A DNA stretch of 11,062 nucleotides, taken from positions 1-11,062 of the forward strand of contig JAJAZF010000509.1 in the NCBI GenBank assembly GCA_026785875.1. Direction: 5' to 3'. Source of the stretch: Chamaesiphon sp. (GTDB lineage: Bacteria > Cyanobacteriota > Cyanobacteriia > Cyanobacteriales > Chamaesiphonaceae). Below the pieces are notes generated by a model. That model made no database searches. It saw nothing but the letters and a program-made list of their open reading frames with translations, and was not told where the DNA came from. Of this stretch, positions 6,084 to 11,062 are shown in pieces. The translations under genes were made by a program, and so were the position numbers. Within the stretch, counting starts at the first letter, position 1, and each line of letters starts with the position of its first letter.

Positions 6084-7406
6084 TTAATAACTATCAGTAG
6101 GATTTACTAATTTTATTAACTTCTGCTTGATTTGGTTGTCGAATACTTCCCACTTCAGCTTAGAAAAATCAGAATTTTCATTGAACCCACCCAAGAAACC
6201 TACCGGAATCTCAAACCCACCAGCAGTAAAACGTCCCCCACCAAAGAAACGTCCCTCGCTATTTTTGCCAAAGGCTTCCTTGATAAACTCGTCCGGATCG
6301 AGGGTTAATTTGGACGTGCGGAGGGAACCAATCACTAATTCGACTTCATCATCCTCATCGCGAACGATCCCGTATACAACCGCCGTATGGACGTTCTCCT
6401 CTGTAACTAGGAAGTCCGCAGCTTGAGGAATCGCATCGCGATCTTCATAACGTAAATATCCCACACCCGCGATCGAGAAGTTATTCTGCACGACACGATT
6501 GGTAAGCGATCTCTGAATCACCTCCATTACCCGTTTCGATCGATATACTTGCAAGATCGCATTGAGCAATTGAGCATCATAGAAGCGGCTCAGATACCCT
6601 GCGGCTAAAAAGTCTTCTTCCTGTGCCTGCATCAAGCGATTTGTGTCAGAGCGCAACCCGTGCATCAATGCCGTAGCACATTTGACATGCTCGCTAATGC
6701 TGCTGTCGAGCTTGAGTAGTCCAGCTTGGAGATATTGCGTCAGGATTGTGGCTGTTGCACGGGTAGAGGGGCGAATATCCACAAATTCGGCATTTAGATC
6801 TTCTTGAAGACTGTGGTGATCGATAATGACTGTAATCGGAATGCCTGCCTGTCGGACTATTTCCAATAGTTGACAGGTCGTACCCTGATTATCGATCAGT
6901 ACGCACCCCTGATAATTAGCTAGATCTTTTTCCTTGAGGCTTGCGCTGGAAATCTTTTTGGTGGGTAATCCTGTCAACTTGACAAGGGCGATATTTTCCT
7001 GGTGACTGAGGGCACCTGCATAGACTAGATCGCAGTTGATATTGTATTGCTTGGCGATCAATTGGTATGCCCAAGCTCCCGATAAGGCATCAGGATCGGG
7101 AAAGTCTTGCAATAAAACAATTTGGCGTTCGCCACGATGTCGTTCGAGTGTTGCTTTGAGTGCCGCCACTCGAAGATCTTCCGATCCTAGATCGTTACGA
7201 GTCTCTAGGGGAAAGGCTCCGCCAGCTACTGGCAAAGTCAGCGATGGTGACATAGCGATCGCTTTACTACCTTCGCTATCTAGTGTGAGTTCTGGATGCT
7301 CAACATCTGGATCTGTCGGCTTGGTCATTTCGAGCAGCCCATGCACAGAATTCGTATCCATACCTAAAGCTTGACCGTTGAGAGACTTAATCGAATTTGA
7401 AGACAT
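6084..7406 (-). CDS. DHH/DHHA1-family phosphoesterase (NrnA-like)
   Basis: A 440-residue protein with a roughly 90-residue low-complexity N-terminal extension followed by a DHH domain: DFPDPDALSG at 101-110 (metal-binding aspartates D104 and D106), VLIDNQ at 169-174, IIDHHS at 194-199 (D196, H197, H198) and GLRSDTN at 250-256. A DHHA1 domain ends with FGGGRFTAGGF at 388-398; many relatives have GGGHxxAxG there, so the histidine position is arginine. Members hydrolyse short RNA oligonucleotides, pAp or cyclic-dinucleotide products using Mn2+; which of these applies cannot be told. The start is ATG at 7406. A promoter-like pair lies just upstream, and the PHP gene lies 218 bases upstream on the same strand. 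Confidence 0.88.
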   Translation of the reverse strand: MSSNSIKSLNGQALGMDTNSVHGLLEMTKPTDPDVEHPELTLDSEGSKAIAMSPSLTLPVAGGAFPLETRNDLGSEDLRVAALKATLERHRGERQIVLLQDFPDPDALSGAWAYQLIAKQYNINCDLVYAGALSHQENIALVKLTGLPTKKISSASLKEKDLANYQGCVLIDNQGTTCQLLEIVRQAGIPITVIIDHHSLQEDLNAEFVDIRPSTRATATILTQYLQAGLLKLDSSISEHVKCATALMHGLRSDTNRLMQAQEEDFLAAGYLSRFYDAQLLNAILQVYRSKRVMEVIQRSLTNRVVQNNFSIAGVGYLRYEDRDAIPQAADFLVTEENVHTAVVYGIVRDEDDEVELVIGSLRTSKLTLDPDEFIKEAFGKNSEGRFFGGGRFTAGGFEIPVGFLGGFNENSDFSKLKWEVFDNQIKQKLIKLVNPTDSY

Positions 7407-7422
7407 CTAATTCAGCAGAGGT

Positions 7423-7452
7423 ATAATATCTCTATCTAACTATCATAAACAA
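7423..7452 (-). promoter_or_regulatory. Putative sigma70-type promoter of the DHH gene
   Basis: Read on the minus strand, TTGTTT (7447-7452) and TATTAT (7423-7428) are 18 bases apart, four and five matches to the -35 and -10 consensus. Transcription would start near 7416, leaving a leader of about ten bases. It suggests that the DHH gene is transcribed separately from PHP. Confidence 0.35.
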
Positions 7453-7594
7453 CTGCGATCGGATTGGCAATTAGCGATTTTACCTAACTCTAAATCTCAA
7501 ATCCCACAATCCACTACTGGCAATGGTTGTGAATGTTCAATCGCTATCTTCCAAGCCCAGCGAATTTAGCACCTAACTGACTGAGGATCGTGCC

Positions 7595-7621
7595 GATCTT
7601 TGCTAAATAAAGCACAAGATC
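7595..7621 (-). terminator. Hairpin just after the PHP gene
   Basis: GATCTT (7595-7600) pairs with AAGATC (7616-7621), and TGCT (7601-7604) with AGCA (7611-7614), with a single bulged C and a 6-base loop. It begins three bases past the PHP stop codon. No T-run follows on the minus strand, so it may be a 3'-end stabiliser or weak terminator. Confidence 0.35.
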
Positions 7622-7624
7622 TAC

Positions 7625-8293
7625 TTACATCCGGTATAACAAATTCAATCCATGTGTATCCGTACCGCAGGTATGCAGCAAATTGTAACTATTACCCAAG
7701 CGTTTGACTGTCTCTGTCTGTTCAAAGCTAGGAATCCAGGGCTGGGGATTGTTGTAGGCATAATAAGTCTCGACACCATCAATTCCCAATGATACAGCGA
7801 TGGGAATCAGTTCCTCTGGCGATCGACGGTACCGCGAGGGGTGCGCCAACACCACGATCGCTCCAGCCCGATGTAGTGCTGCAATTACCCGTTCTGCACG
7901 AGCATCGACACCTCTGGGTTCTCTTCCAGTCAGATATGGAGCCAAACTTGGTTCGAGCGGATCGAAGCCATAGCCGAGAATATGCACATCTACTGGGGGT
8001 AAATATGCCGTAATTTCAATTCCTGTCCATAAGTGTGGGCGGCGATCGATCCCTTCGATTTCCAACCATTTAGCAGCCCGATAATAGCCATCAACACAAT
8101 GATGATCCGTAATCGCCATCCCCTGCAACCCAATCTCAACCGCCTGTGCCATCAAGGCTTCTGGCGTGAGTTTTCCATCCGAGCAATTGGTGTGCATGTG
8201 GAAATTGTAATGCTTAGGGCAACTATCAGCCTGAATGTTGGTAAAGACTTGTCGCAGTAAAGTGATGTTTTGTGCTGAGTGCTGGTGCTCCAT
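7625..8293 (-). CDS. PHP-domain metal-dependent phosphoesterase (TrpH/YciV-like)
   Basis: A 222-residue cytoplasmic protein carrying the PHP metal site: HMHTNCSDG at 32-40 (H32, H34, D39), ITDHH at 61-65, GIEIT at 91-95 (E93), HILGYGF at 104-110, LAHPSRY at 149-155 (H151) and GTDTHG at 210-215 (D212, H214). All expected ligand motifs are present. Relatives such as E. coli YciV (RNase AM) act on 3',5'-nucleoside bisphosphates and RNA 5' ends; that is the best guess here. The protein is shorter than YciV and ends just after the last motif, so C-terminal trimming relative to that branch is likely. The start is ATG at 8293; the DHH gene, also a phosphoesterase, follows on the same strand. Confidence 0.88.
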   Translation of the reverse strand: MEHQHSAQNITLLRQVFTNIQADSCPKHYNFHMHTNCSDGKLTPEALMAQAVEIGLQGMAITDHHCVDGYYRAAKWLEIEGIDRRPHLWTGIEITAYLPPVDVHILGYGFDPLEPSLAPYLTGREPRGVDARAERVIAALHRAGAIVVLAHPSRYRRSPEELIPIAVSLGIDGVETYYAYNNPQPWIPSFEQTETVKRLGNSYNLLHTCGTDTHGLNLLYRM

Positions 8294-8682
8294 AACTTGG
8301 GATGTACGATGGTAGTTGCCTACGATTGTCCAGGTGGTTCCGTAAAAAGTGTCCGATCTCTATATATCCAGATTACCCCAATCGTTGCAAAACTTTATGA
8401 GAATAGCATCGATCGCTCTCTCAGGATTTGGCAAGTTGTCCGCAATACTCCCTTAATTGTAGCGGTCTGTGGGCGATCGAGTTCGGGGCATTTTCGCTCC
8501 CCTCAGTCGTTGATGCCTTGTCTAGCTTAGGTTACAGGGTTTTTATGAGTATTTTTAATTTTCGATTAAAAAGTTTAAGGATATTTTAAGATTTCTCACA
8601 GATTTGAACGATCTTAACCTTGCTAATTTATGATATGTAGGTGTGCTAGATTTAGCACTCAGTTTTTTCAGCCATCAGGCGG
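8294..8682. other. 389-base gap between divergent genes
   Basis: An open frame at 8279-8530 (+) overlaps the PHP start and has no family resemblance, so it is not called. The right half (about 8530-8640) is AT-rich and would suit promoters for the small membrane protein: TTGAAC (8604-8609) and TATGAT (8629-8634), but their 19-base spacing is long. No strong hairpin, repeat or RNA gene was seen. Confidence 0.6.
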
Positions 8683-8985
8683 GTGAGGTTGCCGATCGTG
8701 TCATCAAACTTCCTACGTTCTTTATTCCTGGCTATACTATTAAGTTTTTTCGCCCCGATGTTACTCATGTCTGGCTCTCTAGCAAGCACTTGGCTATTGA
8801 CTTGCATACCAGGTGTAGGATCGATCGGTCAAGTACCAGCGACGATGTTACTCGCCTTCTTCGATACCTTTGGCAGCGGTTCTGCTGTCCAAGGAATGTT
8901 AACTATCGGTTTAGTCTGTGGATTTGTCGGCGCACTCTTTGATACCTATGTTTTCTACAGTCTCAAGACTCCAAAGGGGAATTAG
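8683..8985 (+). CDS. Small two-helix membrane protein, conserved cyanobacterial hypothetical
   Basis: A protein of 95-100 residues with two hydrophobic stretches, about 10-40 (FLRSLFLAILLSFFAP) and 68-92 (MLTIGLVCGFVGALFDTY), joined by a loop with IPGVGSIGQ and FGSGS. It probably sits in the cytoplasmic or thylakoid membrane. I have a general recollection of similar small proteins in other cyanobacteria but no function. GTG at 8683 is the first start after the in-frame stop at 8653; GTG at 8698 (residue 6) is preceded by GAGG at 8685-8688 with nine-base spacing and may be the true start. It lies 137 bases upstream of ubiD on the same strand. Confidence 0.65.
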   Translation: MRLPIVSSNFLRSLFLAILLSFFAPMLLMSGSLASTWLLTCIPGVGSIGQVPATMLLAFFDTFGSGSAVQGMLTIGLVCGFVGALFDTYVFYSLKTPKGN

Positions 8986-8990
8986 GATCT

Positions 8991-9013
8991 AGGTTTTAGG
9001 TTTTAGGTTTTAG
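8991..9013. repeat. 7-base tandem repeat, unit AGGTTTT, 3.3 copies
   Basis: Units start at 8991, 8998 and 9005, with two more bases at 9012-9013. The array lies six bases after the stop of the small membrane protein gene. Confidence 0.9.
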
Positions 9014-9050
9014 TCCCGATCGAGCCTAGACACAAGCGTTCTCATTTCCT

Positions 9051-9078
9051 CCCAGTCCCCTAGTCCCCCCGTCCCCCC
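9051..9078 (-). promoter_or_regulatory. G-quadruplex-type motif on the minus strand upstream of ubiD
   Basis: The + strand has four C-runs of 3, 4, 6 and 6 bases (9051-9053, 9057-9060, 9065-9070, 9073-9078) with loops of 3, 4 and 2 bases. The minus strand therefore has the G3+N1-7 pattern of a canonical intramolecular G-quadruplex. It occupies the place where a -35 box for the ubiD -10 candidate would be. Confidence 0.5.
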
Positions 9079-9087
9079 AACTCCCTA

Positions 9088-9093
9088 TACAAT
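9088..9093 (+). promoter_or_regulatory. Candidate -10 box of ubiD
   Basis: TACAAT matches five of six consensus positions and lies 29 bases before the ubiD ATG. Transcription would start near 9100. The -35 position is a run of C, so the promoter is either activator-dependent or not real. Confidence 0.3.
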
Positions 9094-9122
9094 AGAGACA
9101 TAACTTTACATTGGGCGATCGC

Positions 9123-10631
9123 ATGGCGGAGGACTTCAGAGAATTTTTAGATGTACTCGAAAAACGGGGACAACTACGCCGGATTAAAACGCTGGTAGAC
9201 TCCGACTTAGAAATTGCCGAAATCGCCAATCGGATGTTGCAATGTGGTGGCCCAGGTTTACTATTTGAAAATGTCAAGGGTGCTAAATATCCGGTAGCAG
9301 TCAATATCATGGGCACAGTAGAACGGATCTGCTGGGCGATGAATATGAAACAACCTCAGGAACTAGAGGATCTGGGGCGAAAATTGGCAATGCTCCAGCA
9401 GCCCAAACCGCCTAAGAAGATTGCTCAAGCAGTCGAGTTTGGTAAAGTATTATTTGATGTGCTCAAAGCCAAACCGAGTCGAGATTACTTCCCACCCTGC
9501 CAACAAGTCGTAATTGAGGGAAATGACCTAGACTTAAATAGCTTGCCTTTAATTCGCCCTTACGGTGGCGATGCGGGGAAAATTATCACCTTAGGATTGG
9601 TAATTACCAAAGATTGTGAAACGGGTACGCCCAATATCGGTGTATATCGGCTCCAGTTGCAATCTAAAAATACGATGACTGTCCAATGGTTGTCCGTACG
9701 TGGTGGAGCGCGTCACCTTCGCAAAGCAGCCGAACGGGGTAAAAAATTAGAAATTGCGATCGCTTTAGGTGTACATCCCCTGGTGATTATGGCAGCCGCC
9801 ACGCCGATTCCGATGGATCTATCGGAGTGGTTATTTGCTGGGCTGTATGGTGGTGGTGGGATCAAACTAGCAAAATGTAAGACAGTCGATCTAGAAGTAC
9901 CTGCCGACTCAGAATTTGTCCTCGAAGGAACTATTACGCCTGGGGAAGAAATGGTTGATGGTCCATTTGGCGATCACATGGGTTACTATAACCAATCCAA
10001 ACCATGCCCATTGATTCGATTCAATTGCATGACGCACCGCAAAAATCCCGTTTATCTAACTACTTTCAGCGGTCGTCCACCCAAGGAAGAAGCGATGATT
10101 GCGATCGCCCTCAACCGGATTTATACACCGATCTTACGCCAACAGGTACCAGAAATTGTAGATTTCTTCCTCCCGATGGAGGCATTAAGTTATAAAGCGG
10201 CGATTATTTCGATCGATAAAGCCTATCCCGGACAAGCTAGACGCGCTGCACTCGCCTTCTGGAGTGCCCTACCCCAATTTACCTACACTAAATTTGTCAT
10301 CGTCGTCGATAAGGATATCAATATCCGCGACCCACGCCAAGTAGTCTGGGCAATCAGTTCCAAAGTTGACCCCCAGCGGGATGTATTTATCATCCCCGAT
10401 ACCCCCTTCGATAAACTAGATTTTGCTACCCCAAAAGTGGGGCTAGGTAGCCGAATGGGCATCGATGCGACGACCAAAGTTTATCCCGAAACCGAAGCTG
10501 AATGGGGCAAACAGTTAGAACCCGATCCGGCGATGGCGGCGATAGTAGACAGACGTTGGGCTGAGTATGGGCTAGCAGATATCAAGCTGGATGAAGTCAA
10601 CGCCAACTTATTTGGCTACGATATGAAATAG
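9123..10631 (+). CDS. ubiD: UbiD-family decarboxylase, probably 4-hydroxy-3-prenylbenzoate decarboxylase of plastoquinone synthesis
   Basis: A 502-residue protein from ATG 9123 (MAEDFREFLDVLEKRGQLRR). UbiD enzymes decarboxylate aromatic acids using prenylated FMN made by UbiX; in cyanobacteria the homologue is tied to plastoquinone formation. Landmarks, numbered from this ATG: TPNIGVYRLQ at 169-178 in the cofactor-binding region, LFAGLYGGGG at 237-246, EGTITPGEEMVDGPFGDH at 268-285 in the catalytic segment, and FSGRPPKEEA at 315-324. The family pattern E-G-P-F-G-E/D reads D-G-P-F-G-D, aspartate at both acidic positions. I believe this is usual in the cyanobacterial branch but cannot confirm it. 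A TTG at 9111 in frame would add four residues and is less likely. The stop is followed 10 bases later by a strong hairpin. Confidence 0.93.
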   Translation: MAEDFREFLDVLEKRGQLRRIKTLVDSDLEIAEIANRMLQCGGPGLLFENVKGAKYPVAVNIMGTVERICWAMNMKQPQELEDLGRKLAMLQQPKPPKKIAQAVEFGKVLFDVLKAKPSRDYFPPCQQVVIEGNDLDLNSLPLIRPYGGDAGKIITLGLVITKDCETGTPNIGVYRLQLQSKNTMTVQWLSVRGGARHLRKAAERGKKLEIAIALGVHPLVIMAAATPIPMDLSEWLFAGLYGGGGIKLAKCKTVDLEVPADSEFVLEGTITPGEEMVDGPFGDHMGYYNQSKPCPLIRFNCMTHRKNPVYLTTFSGRPPKEEAMIAIALNRIYTPILRQQVPEIVDFFLPMEALSYKAAIISIDKAYPGQARRAALAFWSALPQFTYTKFVIVVDKDINIRDPRQVVWAISSKVDPQRDVFIIPDTPFDKLDFATPKVGLGSRMGIDATTKVYPETEAEWGKQLEPDPAMAAIVDRRWAEYGLADIKLDEVNANLFGYDMK

Positions 10632-10641
10632 CCACAATGCG

Positions 10642-10674
10642 ATAGCCCCAACTTCTTCAAGAAGTTGGGGCTAT
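10642..10674. terminator. Palindromic hairpin after ubiD, likely terminator
   Basis: ATAGCCCCAACTTC (10642-10655) pairs perfectly with GAAGTTGGGGCTAT (10661-10674), a 14-base stem with loop TTCAA, starting 10 bases after the ubiD stop. There is no long T-run afterwards. The symmetrical, GC-rich form resembles dispersed palindromes of cyanobacteria, so it may be both a repeat and the ubiD transcript end. Confidence 0.6.
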
Positions 10675-10736
10675 GTCTTAGTTTACCAGAGTACCAAGTA
10701 ACAAGGGTCTAGAGCTGACAGCCTGCATGTGCGCTC

Positions 10737-10901
10737 GTTGTCGATCTATCCATTACCCACAGATCCTCTGTTGAGGGTGGGTAAGGGGTAAAGGGTAAAG
10801 GGTAAAGGGTAAAAATGGTCAGTTTTTCCCCTTTACCCTTCCCCTTTCCCCCTTTTAGCCCTTTGAAGCTCAATCTATGGGTAATGGATAGGTTGTCGAT
10901 C
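10737..10901. mobile_element. 145-bp foldback (MITE-like) element with 10-bp flanking direct repeats
   Basis: GTTGTCGATC occurs at 10737-10746 and again at 10892-10901. Exactly between these lies an element with terminal inverted repeats: CTATCCATTACCCA (10746-10759, sharing its first C with the direct repeat) and TGGGTAATGGATAG (10878-10891), continuing after one mismatch through AGAT/ATCT for 18 of 19 paired positions. The interior is a purine array followed by its pyrimidine counterpart, pairing imperfectly from about 10783 to 10854. No open frame could encode a transposase, so it would be non-autonomous. The matching of direct repeats to the ends of the inverted repeats is the main support. 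Confidence 0.6.
10779..10813. repeat. 7-base tandem repeat, unit GGGTAAA, five copies
   Basis: Units start at 10779 (variant GGGTAAG), 10786, 10793, 10800 and 10807. The array forms one arm of the foldback element; CCCCTTTACCCTT at 10828-10840 and the following C/T tract supply the other. Confidence 0.9.
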
Positions 10902-10930
10902 GGGGGTTTGAATCCCTGTCTCAAAAACGA

Positions 10931-10972
10931 ACTTATTACTTATTACTTATTACTTATTACTTATTACTTATT
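10931..10972. repeat. 7-base tandem repeat, unit ACTTATT, six perfect copies
   Basis: Six identical units fill 10931-10972 without a mismatch, about 30 bases after the foldback element. Perfect identity suggests that the copy number changes quickly by slippage. Confidence 0.95.
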
Positions 10973-10977
10973 CAATG

Positions 10978-11061
10978 CTAGTTGAAGTTAGTTAGCTCTC
11001 TGGCTAGCATTCCCACTGAGTCAGAAGTTGGTCGAATATTCACAGGTGATAAACGAACCAC
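10978..11061 (-). CDS. Possible C-terminal end of a gene entering from the right, unidentified
   Basis: On the minus strand one frame is open from the window edge for 27 codons to a TAG at 10978-10980; it includes RLSPVNIRPTSDSVGM. Another frame has a 13-codon tail ending in TGA at about 11019. Neither is recognised, and 27 open codons are not unlikely by chance. If real, the gene would converge on ubiD. An inverted pair AATGCTAG/CTAGCATT (10974-10981, 11004-11011) overlaps the end. Confidence 0.2.
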   Translation of the reverse strand: MVRLSPVNIRPTSDSVGMLARELTNFN

Positions 11062-11062
11062 C

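Noticed and set aside
6127..6426. 99-codon plus-strand frame inside the DHH gene
   Set aside because: It is antisense to a region with clear DHHA1 motifs and is low-complexity Lys/Pro/Ser, typical of a shadow frame.
8279..8530. 83-codon open frame overlapping the PHP gene start
   Set aside because: It begins inside the PHP coding region on the opposite strand and has no recognisable domain or ribosome-binding site.
8643..8942. 99-codon open frame overlapping the small membrane protein
   Set aside because: It is in another frame of the same stretch; its product lacks the ordered membrane helices and loop motifs of the 8683-8985 product.
10868..10921. tRNA-like sequence with AGCTCAAT and GGGTTTGAATCCC
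   Set aside because: The T-loop would have T at the near-invariant C56 position, the T-stem has a mismatch, and no 7-bp acceptor partner exists upstream. The AT-rich half is explained by the terminal inverted repeat of the foldback element.
10709..10924. 71-codon minus-strand frame over the foldback element
   Set aside because: Its sequence is largely the translation of 7-base repeats (Lys/Gly-rich, then Tyr/Pro-rich) and it spans the inverted repeats.
1..11062. A multi-gene novel system (defence, secretion or biosynthetic cluster)
   Set aside because: Genes alternate strands, belong to separate housekeeping functions and share no operon; the unusual signals are intergenic repeats.

Overview
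The window reads as an ordinary chromosomal segment of a cyanobacterium. At least six copies of the HIP1 octamer GCGATCGC are present (5268, 5492, 7255, 9114, 9756, 10101), and many further CGATCG hexamers. The gene content fits: a cyanobacterial-type biotin carboxylase tail, a DUF1997 protein, a cyanobacterial-type B12-binding-like radical SAM protein and a UbiD decarboxylase like the one assigned to plastoquinone synthesis. Several tandem arrays of 7-base units (the STRR type known from cyanobacteria) agree. The genus cannot be fixed from the sequence.

Layout, left to right: end of accC (+, 1-114); a palindrome-rich gap; a membrane-anchored GH104/lambda-endolysin-like muramidase (-, 347-1153); an atypical SDR NAD(P)-binding protein (-, 1265-1921); a DUF1997 protein (+, 2138-2812); a palindromic repeat; mutM/fpg (-, 2924-3790); a large radical SAM protein (+, 3890-5506); a 577-base gap of nested inverted repeats; a DHH-family phosphoesterase (-, 6084-7406); a PHP-domain phosphoesterase (-, 7625-8293); a small two-helix membrane protein (+, 8683-8985); ubiD (+, 9123-10631); and a terminal non-coding stretch holding a 145-bp foldback element and an array of six 7-base repeats.

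Most genes stand alone or in alternating orientation, so this looks like single-gene housekeeping units rather than one operon or a dedicated system. Functions cover fatty acid synthesis (accC), cell wall cleavage (GH104), DNA repair (mutM), nucleotide or phosphoester hydrolysis (DHH, PHP) and quinone synthesis (ubiD). I found no CRISPR array, no tRNA or rRNA, no intact transposase and no defence cassette.

The unusual content is between the genes. All three gaps between convergent genes hold large palindromic elements, whereas the divergent and co-directional gaps hold only small hairpins. Two palindromes are copies of one family that differ by paired changes on both arms. Near the right end, a foldback element with 18-of-19 terminal inverted repeats is bounded by a 10-bp direct repeat, as expected for a small non-autonomous transposable element.
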